Position numbers and translations under genes: made by a program. From assembly GCA_000310025.1 (NCBI GenBank), contig FN649731.1:2801909-2865908 (forward strand): a stretch of DNA of 64,000 nucleotides. The letters run 5' to 3'. The notes under the pieces were generated by a model. The model saw only the letters and a program-made list of their open reading frames with translations. It was not told where the DNA came from and did no database searches. Below are positions 22,132 through 33,964 of this stretch, in pieces (position 1 is the stretch's first letter; each line of letters opens with the position of its first letter). Source of the stretch: Ectocarpus siliculosus. Its lineage: Eukaryota > Sar > Phaeophyceae > Ectocarpales > Ectocarpaceae.

Positions 22132-24449
22132 ATGGCACCGATCACCGCTACCATCGTTCCCCTAGTCACCCTCTTCGTGGGCTCCACCACCGCCTTCGTC
22201 ACTCCAACCGGCCGCGGAGCCTCGTGGTCCCTCGCCAACCCTCAGCACGCCGTCAGGTCGTCCACGTCCGCCGTAGCGACTCGCCACAACGCTCGCCGCC
22301 GGTCGTCGGCAAGGCCGGTCACGTCTTCTCTCCGCATGGTGAGCGAGGTCGCAGAGAAGAAAGCGGCCAAGCTCCGAGAAACCGCGGCCGCCTTCCGCGC
22401 GGAAGCTGCCGAGCTCGAGCAGAAGCAGGCGCGGGAGAGACGAGAGAACGCGCAACGATCCTTCAACACCTTTGACTCGAACAAGGACGGATCCGTGGAC
22501 GTCGCCGAGCTCAAGGCCGGGCTCGAGGGCCCGCTTCGTCGGAGCTTCACGAAGACGTTGCAGGCGCGCATGGGGCGGAAGCCGTCGAAAGAAGAGGTGA
22601 GTCGAGAGAGCACTGGTAGGGATGGTGCATGTGGCGTGTATCAGATGACCTGTTAAGTTATCCATGGCACGCAGTGTTGGCGTGAGCTACTCTGATGTTG
22701 CAGACAGTAGCTGCAGTGGCAGTATCGAGTTTTGTTGATTTGCTGCTGTGAGGTCCGCTTTTGAAACGCGTCAAGCACACAGTGACCGCGAATCACCTCC
22801 TATATTTGTGTGTGGGGCCACGAACTTCTGTGCAGCTCTTCCCTCACATATCCAAGTCGTCGCCATTGTCGATTTGAATGCCTGAGGCCATGTATAGGCC
22901 GGTCTAGCCATAAGCAAAGGTGCTTGGAGCGGTTCAAAGTCGGACCGCACAGCAGCTTCAAAAATCCTGCTGGTACCTCACCGAACTCGATTATGGAAGG
23001 ATCTTTTGGCAAATCGCGGACCGCGATTCTGTAGTGCATCGCAAGGGCTACAATCTCAGATCTTACATTCTGCACCAGGGGAGGTGCGCGAACGGTTAAT
23101 TTGCTACTGTAGTTTCGTGCTGGAGTTAGACTGTGGAAAACTTAGAAATGTAGACGTTTCCTACATTTTTCAGAGGAGGTGCTGCGATCCACCGTGCGCC
23201 CTGAAGACTGTCTAATGCACGCCCCACCAACATTACTACTATTGCTCTGATATGCCTCAATGTTTTCGTCTTGTCCTATCGCGACTTTCGACACTACCCG
23301 AAACTTGAACATTTTCGAGGTCAAACTTTGCATGGTACCCCACCGTTGTGTAGTCGATGCACCTCAAGGTCGTGCACTCTGTGCTTCATTTTGAGGCTTT
23401 CGGTGCTGTCGGCCACACGGCTCTGCACTATCGCTGCTGTAGGGCTAGTCGAAGCCACCCTGGGTGTTGGTCGTTGATAAACATTGCTCCCTCTTTGCGT
23501 TGAAAGCAAGCATGGAGTGCTCGCCATCCATGTGCAACACATCGCCCAACCTTAAGGTGCCACACAACCATTAGCCATTGCCTCTCCCGAAGTCAACGAA
23601 CAACTCTCACCATACCCGCGCTCCCTCCCCAATCCTACCTGTCATCCTCCCCTTGTTCTCACAACATCTCAGGTGGACGACCGCATCGCCGGACTCCCTG
23701 GAGGAACCCTGTTCCCCGACGATCTCGCCCTCAAGCTCATCCAGACCTACGACCAGAACGGGGACGGGCTGCTGCAGCAGTCGGAGTTCGCCCCCACGGA
23801 GGAGCTCAGGACGAGGCTCGAGAACCTCTTCAGCCAGCAGCGGGAGGAGGAACGCGTGGCGCGTATGGAGGAGCGCCAGCGCCAGATGGACGACAGGATG
23901 AGGCCGGACGCGGGGGCGGTGGTTGTGTCTCCCGGCGATGTCAACGACGGCCCGGCCACTACCGCCGACAAGGCGCTGTCCGCGCTGCCGTACGTGCTTC
24001 CTCTGGCGGACGGCGTGGTGTTCGCCGCCCACCTGTTCGGCGCGTTCCCGGAGCAGACGGCGTGGGCGCAGCCGCTGGCCGCCGTGCTGCTGGCGCTGCG
24101 GTCCGTTCCGTTCGCGACGCTGATCGGGTTCTTCAGTCTGTCCATCGGGTCCAGCAACCCGCAGATCAACAAGCTCGTGAGGTTCAACATGCAGCAGGCC
24201 ATCAACCTGGACATCGCTCTGATCTTGCCGGGCGTGGTGGGTGCGATCACGGGGGCGGTGTTGGGGTCCGACGCGTCCAAGCTGGCGCCTTTGGCGAACG
24301 CGGGTTCGGACGTGGTGTTCGTGGCTTTGTTGGCGGCTGTGGCATACTCCGTTGGCACTTCGGCGACGGGATCGTTCCCGAACAAGCTCCCATTGTTGGG
24401 GCGGTTGAACCGCGAGAACCCCGACAACCAGGAGGGTGGCGAGGAGTAG
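22132..24449 (+). CDS. Copy B: plastid-targeted EF-hand/Tic20-family protein
   Basis: Exons 22132-22596 and 23673-24449 join in phase 0 (GAAGAG/GTGAGT donor, ATCTCAG acceptor) across a 1,076-bp intron and give 413 residues. Domain order is as in copy A: ASAFAP-like presequence, coiled coil, EF-hand 1, intron, EF-hand 2, second charged helix, Tic20 domain. Copy-specific changes include RPVTSS and EKKAAK in the N-terminal third and PLANAG near residue 364. All calcium-ligand positions are intact in both loops. Its intron is type 2, shared with copy F (starting GGTAGGGATGGTGCATGTGG after the exon-proximal part), not with its partner A. It is presumably expressed from the shared spacer with A. 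Confidence 0.87.
22597..23672 (+). other. Intron of copy B (type 2)
   Basis: This intron is nearly identical to that of copy F at 43,897-44,975 and unlike those of A, C and D over most of its length. The 5' 100 bp and the 3' ~270 bp resemble all copies. No gene is seen inside. Confidence 0.8.
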
Positions 24450-26553
24450 AGGAAATGAAGTAATGATTTGGTGGAATTTGCCGGCAGGGTGCACGTTCTA
24501 GCTCCCCTGCTGTTTATGTACGTTTGTGTGTTGTTGTACATACAGTTGTGTTTGGTGAGTCTTGAGCAGTGGGACCCGTGGTGTTGGATACGATGTTATG
24601 TGTCGTGATGTGTCTAATCCACCTGACGAAGTGCTCGTGGGTGGAGATGGCGTGAATGTGTTGATTATTTGTTGTGGGGTGTAACGTTGTATCTCGTATG
24701 GTTGTACCTCGTACAGTTTCGTGCCTTCACGTGCACGTGTTGTTTGGGAGTGAGAGCATGTAGGTTGTCGCCTCTGGTTGTAGCTGCTCTAATCCTGTAG
24801 CGCGTGGCATGCACGGCCCAGGGCATCGCATAGATGGAGGATGGAGATAGCTGTTGACTAGATCGTGTCGAGAGTCAGCTGTTGTTCTCTAGGTACACTT
24901 GACCGTGTGTGCAATGTTAGCGACGATTTTGAACACAGTTTTGTTTTGTTTCCGCTGCTGGCCTAGCATCGAAGGAGGACATGTATTATAGTGTCGCGTC
25001 TCGTAAGCGCGAGGGCTGTCCGTTGTCAAAGACGATGTTCGAGGTTGCTGGTATGCCGTGCTGACGTGTAAGGTTATCGAAGGGATCGTGTCACTATTGG
25101 TTTTTGATAGAACGAAGCGATGAAGAAATATTGAAAACGCAAGCAAAACCATATCCTGATGAACACAAAGGGTTTCGCGGATCGATCTTCGACCACGACC
25201 CCGAGATCGTAGTTGAAAAGTCTCTCTCCGCATGCAGACAACGTGCTGGTACCGTCACAACTTTGGCTGAAGCCCATTGCCAACAGTCCTTTTGTGTGGC
25301 TCGAACAGGCAAGTTGGAGCTTCGGGTTCGATGAGCCATGTATCGTTTGGTTGTGTTGTGAGCGTCAGCTTGTGACAGCTGTCTTGGCACGATCTCTGAA
25401 TCATACCCTCTGCTGAGTCTTGACGCCGCAGCGCTGCCTCTCTCTTGAAGACGCAGCACGGCTACGTCTATCTCAACTTTGAATATTGCAGAACGGATAC
25501 TTCGTCGTAAGTCGATTCAACCAAGTGCCGATGCATGGCGTAGTACATGGCACAACAACGCAGGTGTTTCGACGAATCCGAGCAATATGCATTTAGTCGT
25601 TACCTCATGCTGAACTTCCTTCCACGGGGCAGAGATGACGTCGATTTCTTATTGCCAAAACCCGAAAATTCTGCGCGTACATACACACACACCGGTTAGG
25701 CTGGTCGATGCTACTGAACACACACACACACACAACCTACAGATCTTGATAACCACCCCATTAGATTCCCACGCCTTGGAACCCCCAGTGGCCGACTTGT
25801 GACGTGTGCCACATGGCAGGGGGGGGGGTACCCTCCTCCCCAGTTCGGGGTGTCACAGTATCTTCGAGGTAGGCCGGGGAAGGCATACTCGAGCGACGTT
25901 AGTACGTATATAGCTGCGATGAAGGCCGTTGCGCAACCTGCGAGAAAGAAACGGTCGAAAAACATGTGTCTATCAAGTCGTTACGAGAAGGACAAGGGTG
26001 CCGTTTCAGGCACGCGGCGGGTGAAACAACGCGGAACTGAATAGATCCATGTCGTTGAAGTTCGTCATCACCTGCCACCGTTTGCCTGTTGTTGTGCAAC
26101 GGGCCCTGGTGAACGATGCTAAAAAGTACATACATAAATACCCCAGCGAGCACGTGCAACACGTTATTGTCGTACATGAGCGGGAGCTCCACATGAATAT
26201 TGCTGTTCTAGCTTTAAACTGTCGGCTCTGTGCCCACCTCGACCAAGTGTAGGCCATGCTTTGGAGATACAACACTTTCCCAAGCAGCAGCAGAACACCT
26301 TGTTCCCAAGGAGCACGATATTAAACAGCAGAAGCTTATTCAATCGTCCCGTGAGCGCTGCGAACGGCGTGTACGGAGTCGAATAGAAGGAAGGTGCAGA
26401 GAGATGTTTGAGGCATGAAATAGCCAGGAAAAGAGGGCGTCTATGCTGGGGCAATATAAAAAGTGGGCTGAAAAGGCAGCAAGTGATATCGATAGGATGG
26501 ATAGGCTAGGGAAAGCATGTTTGAGCCACCAAATGGCAACGTAGGAACGAAGG
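24450..26553 (+). repeat. 3'-flank block of copy B
   Basis: The block is the reverse complement of the block next to copy E (38,488-40,627), with scattered differences. Shared landmarks include CCGTTTGTGTGTTGTTGTACATACAG-type sequence at its start, TGAGTCTTGACGCCGCAGCG near 25,415-25,434, and GTACCCTCCTCCCCAGTTCG near 25,828. A CA run lies near 25,717-25,735. Frames are not conserved across copies, so it is probably noncoding. It ends at the assembly gap. Confidence 0.8.
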
Positions 26554-26653
26554 NNNNNNNNNNNNNNNNNNNNNNNNNNNNNNNNNNNNNNNNNNNNNNN
26601 NNNNNNNNNNNNNNNNNNNNNNNNNNNNNNNNNNNNNNNNNNNNNNNNNNNNN
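26554..26653. other. Assembly gap (100 N)
   Basis: Exactly 100 N separate the copy B flank block from the left-arm insertion. A run of 100 is a common placeholder for a gap of unknown length. The palindromic partner of this junction is near 38,430-38,488 in the right arm. Confidence 0.98.
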
Positions 26654-26884
26654 GTAGCTGTCATCCGTACGCAAGGAAGTAAGCACAAGATGCCGAACAC
26701 CCTTAGCAGGATGCAGCTCACCCTTCATGCGACTCGCCAAATACCTCACGGCGCTTCGCGCTTGGTGATGTGAGAGCCTGGTCCGGTGAGAACCCGGCGT
26801 GCTCCGTCCCGGCTTTGTAGGGATGCGAGGTCAATGGTCTAACGACTACGGCATGCACGACTATGAGTACACCCCCCCCCCCCC
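26654..26884 (+). repeat. C-tailed repeat element, copy 1
   Basis: About 225 bp match 28,363-28,606 closely, starting TGTCATCCGTACGCAAGG and ending CATGCACGACTATGAGTACA followed by a pure C tract. Two partial copies lie at 38,388-38,430 and 63,840-63,970. The left end abuts the assembly gap. Confidence 0.8.
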
Positions 26885-27011
26885 CGGTGTTTGCCATCGA
26901 GGTTGGGTTTTCGTCGCTTGGCAACGACGTTGTCAAACAAGCCCCCCCCTCGGTGTTTGCCATCGGGGTTGGGTTTTTTGTCGCTTGGCAACGACGTTGT
27001 AAAACAAGCCA
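26885..27011 (+). repeat. 66-bp tandem duplication
   Basis: Two adjacent copies start with CGGTGTTTGCCATCG and contain GTCGCTTGGCAACGACGTTG. The first is at 26,885-26,950 and the second at 26,951 to about 27,011. Confidence 0.9.
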
Positions 27012-28362
27012 ATTCACTTCGTGAACTCGGCAACCAGGTTACCGTTTTGTTTTTACGTTTTTTTTTTTTTGGCGGTAACTATAATGGTGGTCGAGTAGAT
27101 CATGTTGTGCGGGGTGGAGAACCCTCACTCCGCGCAAAGGGGGATGATCGCACCACGTTGCGTTAAATTGGTCAAGCATCCTCGAGGCAGTTACACAGTG
27201 CTTAGGGTTATTATTAACGCAACGTCGAAATCGTTCTTTTTTAAACGGAACGGTTAAAAGAAAACCCGACTTTTTTTGCTTGTTCTTTTCGTGATGTCAT
27301 CGCAAAAAGTACGTTTCCTTCCCTGAATACACGCTTTGCTCGGCACACAACAGGTTGACATGGTATTGCTCACCATAGAGCAGCGATAAAAGCGCAATAA
27401 GCAGCACCCGGCACAGAGGACAACACACTTAGAAAGATCCCGTCCATCCGGCCTGCTGTTTTCAGTTTTCAGCAACAACAGGCGCACGGCAGAGTGTCGC
27501 AACCTGGGTGTTGCTTGCGATTTCTTCAGTTTGCCAGCTCATTTTTCACGGTTGCGACTCCCATCTTTGACCACCACCTACCCAAAGGTAGACGAGCTCA
27601 ACAATCATAGGGCGGCAGCCGCGCTGACGGCCAGCATCATATAGATGGCCAGTCCGAAAGAATTAGCGTGTTGGAGGCCCTGTTGCTCTACTGCTGCGTG
27701 GCGCCGTGGATTGATGTTGATGTGTCCGACCAAAAACAGATCCTCTCGCCGCAATTTTTCCAACGGCATTTTGGTGAGGTGGCACACGTCTCTCACACAC
27801 CTTATTGAGCAGCACCCAAGCACCCAATACCCACGAAGCACCACGGCGCCGGGAGATGGTATCATATAGACAGCCGAACCGAAGGAATCAGCGCTTTGGA
27901 GGTCTTGGTGGTGCTGCTGTACTCGTTCTACTGTTTCCGTGTTTGCTATGTGTGATCGAAAAAAATTCCCCAGCACCAACAGCAGCAGTTGAAGACGAGA
28001 GCACCACGCAATGTCTAGTTTTGGACCAAGAACGGACTGAACGCCGCTTCTGCCGCTTGTCCATCTCCACAACAGACCTGGACGTGAGTCTGGCAGGTCT
28101 TTCTAGCGTTCTCAGTGATGTTACAGCGCCCGCGGTGCGCTTGTCCGATGTTTCTGTCAAAAACACGAAAACGTTAAAAGAGCAAGCCCCAAAAAAAAAC
28201 GACTCCTTCTTTTCACGCTTTCGGGGAAAAACGCCTCCATATATGTTCAAGAAAACACGGTTTCGTTTTTTTTTTCGTGTTATATTGGTCGATAACAATA
28301 GCCCTTATAAGTGTCTCTGGAAGTGAAAGCACCAGAAAATAAATTAAGTCATACGCAGCTAG
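27012..28362. other. Left-arm-specific insertion, internal part; no gene recognised
   Basis: This segment has no counterpart in the right arm of the palindrome. It contains A/T homopolymers near 27,058-27,070 and 28,268, and two loosely similar stretches near 27,630 and 27,860 sharing ATCATATAGA. Open frames on both strands (for example 27,605-28,072) carry no motif I know. It is bounded by direct copies of the C-tailed repeat. Confidence 0.5.
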
Positions 28363-28606
28363 CTGTCATCCGTACGCAAGGAAGTAAGCACAAGATGCCG
28401 AACACCCTTAGCAAGATGCAGCGCACCCTTCATGCGACTCGCCGAATACCTCACGGAGCTTCGCGCTTGGTGATGTGAGAGCCTGGTCCGGTGAGAACCC
28501 GGCGTGCTCCGTCCCGGCTTTGTAGGGATGCGAGGTCAATGGTCTAACGACTACGGCATGCACGACTATGAGTACACCCCCCACCCACCCACCCACCCAC
28601 CCCCGT
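28363..28606 (+). repeat. C-tailed repeat element, copy 2
   Basis: This is a direct repeat of 26,654-26,884 with a few substitutions. Its tail is CCCA repeats rather than pure C. The pair flanks about 1.5 kb and looks like long direct repeats around an insertion, beginning TGTCATCC and ending GAGTACA. Confidence 0.8.
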
Positions 28607-31324
28607 TGGCGAGGAAAACTCGAGACAGTGCTACTTGTTGAAACATTTGTTTGTGAATCCTGAGCGACCTTCCTCGATGGGCAGTAAATGCTACGGTTGT
28701 GGCAGGATGCTTCGAAACACGAGTAGCAGAAACATTGGCAGCAATTGATACTCCCTGGAGAATAACCGGCACTGCTTGTCAGGCGTGTCCCGAATGCCTT
28801 CTGAACATGACCGCATGGAATGGGTAGATGGCTTGACTTGACTGGCTGGAGCGGTATTGTTTGCTCTTCTTGTTATTGCGTTCGTTCCTTGTTGTGCTAC
28901 GAGAGACACTCGTTGTGCAACGTTGCCATGTACACTAAACACGCACAAACACACGGAAACGACCACCACAGGTAGGTACATGTGTGGGTGGTGTGGCGAC
29001 ATCGGATGCGCACGTTGTACCGGGTGGGCAGGGTTGGTTACGGAAGACGTTCGATGTTGTATTGTTTGCAGCCCTCGCCCCCTATCCACACGTAACTTTC
29101 CGACGAGAACCAACAAGCCCTGGTGATGGCATGCTGCGTGCGTGGGCAAATGTTGTGTCTGCGCACAAAGCATGGATTTCTCAAAATGATCACAAAGTCA
29201 AAGCTATGAGCCAGAGCGCGCCCGCTCATGTACGACAACAACGTGTTGCACGTGCTCGCTGGGGTTGTTGTTGTTGTTGTTGTCTTAACATAAAAACCGT
29301 TCCGATCTCTCTCTACCCAGTACCTTCGTATGTCCGTACTGATCCAACACTCGACGCGGTCGATTCCCGTGGTCACAGGTTAACTTACCCTAAAAAGGTA
29401 TACTCAAATAAACTGGCCCCGAGGGGTCCGCAAGTCAATAGAAATCAACGACAGATATTCTGGGATCCTCCACTCCCTCTTCGCGCTATGCGAGGTATCA
29501 ACTGAGACTAGCAGTCACTATCTATCATGGGCCGGAGAGAAAGAGGTACACCCCCTTGGTTCAATCTTGGTACTTCACAACGCAAGCAGAGACAAGGCCA
29601 TCTGGCACAGAAAAAGAGAGGGTATCGATGCTTGAATCAGCACCATTCACCAGGACACGTTGCACAACGAAGGTCAGCGGCGGGGAGAGGTGAACTTGAA
29701 CCTCAACGACATACTACACATGATGAGGGTTGTGTTTGTACAAGGTGTTTTCACTATATAGCGAGCGTTGTTTCACCCGCATGCATGCCTGAAACGGCAC
29801 CCTTATCCTTCTTGCAAGACTTGCCTTGCGACACACACGTTCGGCCGTTTTTTTCATCCCGGGCGCTCATCGACCTCGATGGAAACTACCGCTGTTCAAC
29901 TGCGTCTCCCCTGGTCTATCTCGCGTAAAGAAAACCAATAGTTCCCAACTGGGGAAGACGGTATCCCCCCGCCATATTGCCGGTGTCATCTGCCGGCAAG
30001 TGGTGATACCAAAGGCGTGGGAAAATCTCAAGTGGTGTGCTCGGAATTGTGTCGACGGGATGTTCATGCGCATACTTCTACCTAGAAGTTTTGTTGTTGC
30101 AACAAAAATCCGTTCGCATCTCTGTTCCGTGGGAAAACGTCCAAATGCGGTAGCTAACGGCTGACTCACACTGCTCAGATTCGTGGAACACCGTTGATGT
30201 GCCAGATGGTATACCGTGCATCGGCTCATGGTTGAATCGGCCTACGGCGGTGACTTCGTTCAGCATGAATGGTTGAGACAAATATATATTCGGTGTTCCG
30301 AGCTGTGACGACTCCGTGATGCGCCTTTTACGACTGCGGCACCGCTGCATCTTCAAGGACGCGACGAACAGTTTGGTTCAGATATCGTGCTCAAGAAAGC
30401 CGTCACGAGCTGACGCTCACAGGACGAACGTCACGCTGCATGGCTCACTTGCTCGAACCAGACGCTCAAACTTATCAACTTGTGCCATGGAAAAACAGGG
30501 TTTGTTGGCCCCAGTCGAATCTCCGAGGTAACCAGCAAGTTGTCTGCGCGGAGAGAATCGTCTCAACTCCGATCAAAAAGGTCGTGGTCGATGATAGATC
30601 TGAAAAACCCTCGGTGTTATCAAGACATGGTCATGTTTGATTGTTAATATATTCTTCATCGCTTCCTTCTGTCAAAAAACAGCGACACATTCCTGCGAGA
30701 ACCTCACTCGTCGGCACGGCATACCAGCAACCTCGAGCTTCGTCTGTGACAATGGTGACCCCTATGCCAAGCAAACACGACAATACAGCACAGATCCTCC
30801 TTCGGGCTAAGCTGGCCGCAACAGTAAAGCAAAACATTCGGTCAAAATTGTCAAAATTGTCGTTGACAATGCCCACACTACCAGGCGTACCTGGAGAACA
30901 ACAACTGACTCTCGACACGATCTATACAACAGCACGAAGCATCTTCTTAACAGCCTGCACCGTCCGTACATGTACGCGCTACAGGAACAGGGCATCCACA
31001 ACCAGAGGCGACAACCTACATGCTCTCACTCCCAAACAACAGATACCCAATAAGGCAGACAACTGTACGAGATACAACGTTACACGCCACAAAAAAATGA
31101 TCAACACAAACACGCGTGCTACAGTATCTCCACCCACGAGCACTTCGTCAGGTGGAAAAGACACATCATGACACATAACATCGTATCCAATACCAGGGGT
31201 CCCACTCCTCAAGACTCACCAAACACAACTGTATGTACAACAACACACAAACGTACACAAACGGCAAGGGAGCTAGAACGTGCACCCTGCCGGCAAATTC
31301 CACCAAATCATTACTTCATTTCCT
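28607..31324 (-). repeat. 3'-flank block of copy C
   Basis: The block is the reverse complement of the block downstream of copy D (36,013-38,387) and more distantly similar to the B and E blocks. Landmarks are TGTACGACAACAACGTGTTG near 29,228, CACCGAATATATATTTGTC on the complement near 30,280, and GAGAGCATGTAGGTTGTCGC on the complement near 31,010. It has no conserved reading frame. Confidence 0.8.
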
Positions 31325-33373
31325 CTACTCCTCGCCACCCTCCTGGTTGTCGGGGTTCTCGCGGTTCAACCGCCCCAACAATGGGAGCTTGTTCGGGAAC
31401 GATCCCGTCGCCGAAGTGCCAACGGAGTACGCCACAGCCGCCAACAAAGCCACGAACACCACGTCCGAACTCGCGTTCGCCAAAGGCGCCAGCTTGGACG
31501 CGTCGGACCCCAACACCCGCCCCCGTGATCGCACCCCACCACGCCCGGCAAGATCAGAGCGATGTCCAGGTTGATGGCCTGCTGCATGTTGAACCTCACG
31601 AGCTTGTTGATCTGCGGGTTGCTGGACCCGATGGACAGACTGAAGAACCCGATCAGCGTCGCGAACGGAACGGACCGCAGCGCCAGCAGCACGGCGGCCA
31701 GCGGCTGCGCCCACGCCGTCTGCTCCAGGAACGCGCCGAACAGGTGGGCGGCGAACACCACGCCATCCGCCAGAGGAAGCACGTACGGCAACGCGGACAG
31801 CGCCTTGTCGGCGGTGGTGGCCGGGCCGTCGTTGACGTCACCGGGAGACACAACCACCGTCCCCGCGTCCGGCCTCATCCTGTCGTCCATCTGGCGCTGG
31901 CGCTCTTCCATACGCGCCACGCGCTCCTCCTCCCGCTGCTGGCTGAAGAGGTTCTCGAGCCTCGTCCTGAGCTCCTCCGTGGGGGCGAACTCCGACTGCT
32001 GCAGCAGCCCGTCCCCGTTCTGGTCGTAGGTCTGGATGAGCTTGAGGGCGAGATCGTCGGGGAACAGGGTTCCTCCAGGGAGTCCGGCGATGCGGTCGTC
32101 CACCTGAGATGTTGTGAGAACAAGGGGGGGGTCAAGGGGAGGATTGGGGAGGGGGCGCGAGTATGGTGAGAGTTGTTCGTTGACTTCGGGAGAGGCAGTG
32201 GCGAACGGTTGTGTGGCAACTAAGGTTGGGCGATGTGTTGCAATGGATGGCGAGCACTCCATGCTTGCTTTCAACGCAAAGAGGGAGCAATGATTATCAA
32301 TGACCTACACCCAGGGTGGCTTCGACTAGCCCTACAGCAGCGGTAGTGCAGAGCCGTGCGATGAAGATAATGGAAATCATCGATGGGGACGGAGGGGTAT
32401 GGCCTTGAGGTGCATTGGCTACGCTACCGGGTGACATTCGGAATTCTATCTGTTGCCCATTTCCCAAGCGTGACGTGGTTCCGCAAAGGCTATGCGACGG
32501 TGGTGTGGAGGTACACAGCAGAAGTAATCTCTCTGTGGTTGGTGTCTGCGGCGTAGGCTAGGTGAGGTAGAGAAACATACCGTGAATTAATATTCCCACA
32601 CAAATGCCCACGCTGGCTTCACCTGAACGGTTGCAGACTTGGCAACGCCTTCACAATACCGCATCAACTACACTGCAGTACAATGAGCTGCAATGAGCTG
32701 TTCCTTTCTGTTATACGAGCACTTCCAACATGTATCACACAGTCTACAAAGGCCGTTGACCGAAAACCAGTAACTCTCGATGCTCCCGCCGCCAGCTACT
32801 GTCTGAAACATCAGAGTAGCTCACACCAACACTGCATGCCATGGACGCAGTAGTAAACAGGTAATACACGGCCAAACACGCCATCCCCCCAGTGCTCTCT
32901 CGACTCACCTCTTCTTTCGACGGCTTCCGCCCCATGCGCGCCTGCAACGTCTTCGTGAAGCTCCGACGAAGCGGGCCCTCGAGCCCGGCCTTGAGCTCGG
33001 CGACGTCCACGGATCCGTCCTTGTTCGAGTCAAAGGTGTTGAAGGATCGTTGCGCGTTCTCTCGTCTCTCCCGCGCCTGCTTCTGCTCGAGCTCGGCAGC
33101 TTCCGCGCGGAAGGCGGCCGCGGTTTCTCGGAGCTTGGCCGCTCTCTGCTCTGCGACCTCGCTCACCATGCGGAGAGAGGACGTGGCCGGCGTTGCCGAC
33201 GACCGGCGGCGAGCGTTGTGGCGAGTCGCTACGGCGGACGTGGACGACCTGACGGCGTGCTGAGGGTTGGCGAGGGACCACGAGGCTCCACGGCCGGTTG
33301 GAGTGACGAAGGCGGTGGTGGAGCCCACGAAGAGGGTGACTAGGGGAACGATGGTAGCGGTGATCGGTGCCAT
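31325..33373 (-). pseudogene. Copy C: frameshifted EF-hand/Tic20-family gene
   Basis: Exons 33373-32909 (465 bp) and 32103-31325 (779 bp) match the sister copies, but exon 2 is 2 bp too long. Two single C insertions, within 31,512-31,517 and 31,531-31,538 on the plus strand, lie in C runs where all other copies have one base fewer. Reading on the minus strand, the frame is lost after LPGVVG (about residue 345) and stops at 31,366. The last Tic20 helix and the C-terminus are lost. Another difference is Pro to Leu in the GAFPEQ region. Both EF-hands are intact. Either it is a recent pseudogene or the two homopolymer changes are assembly errors. Confidence 0.8.
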
Positions 33374-33964
33374 GGCTGCTGCTGCTGCTGTTGATGTGTT
33401 GATGTTGTGTTGACAACGGCGCTGCTGTGCGTTGGGTGATTGGTGGTGATGGATGAGAGTGGTCAGGGTGGGGCGGGAGGTGGGTGGCTGTGTGTGTGCA
33501 ACACGCAGTTGCTCTCTGTCTCAGTGGGCAGTCAGGAGTGGGACCGTCAGAAGTTGCGTTGGTGTTTGGTTGCTGTTGCCTCTGACTGGGCGGGACTGTC
33601 AGACCAGTCAGACCCCGAACGGACCGCGTTCCTGCAGCATACTAATTTCAGTATGTTTCGCTGACACACAAAACGCGGCGGAACCGGGCATGACGTGGAG
33701 GAACTTCTCACCAGCTTCTGACTCTGAAGCTCTGAAGCGGAGACATCTTGGGAGTGTGGCCGTCACTCGCAACGCACAGCACACCTTCTGACGGTTCCAC
33801 TCCCGACTGCCCACTGAGACAGAGAGCAACTGCGTGTTGCACACACACAGCCACCCACCTCCCGCCCCACCCTGACCACTCTCATCCATCACCACCAATC
33901 ACCCAGCCCATAGCAGCGCCGTTGTCAACACAACATCAACACATCAACAGCAGCAGCAGCAGCC
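33374..33964. promoter_or_regulatory. Bidirectional promoter spacer C-D (palindromic flanks)
   Basis: This 591-bp spacer is nearly identical to the A-B and E-F spacers, with an 8-bp TCTGAAGC duplication near 33,722-33,738 explaining the extra length. Its midpoint, about 33,669, is the centre of the giant palindrome. It has CAG triplets before each ATG and the central TGACGTGG word. Confidence 0.75.
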
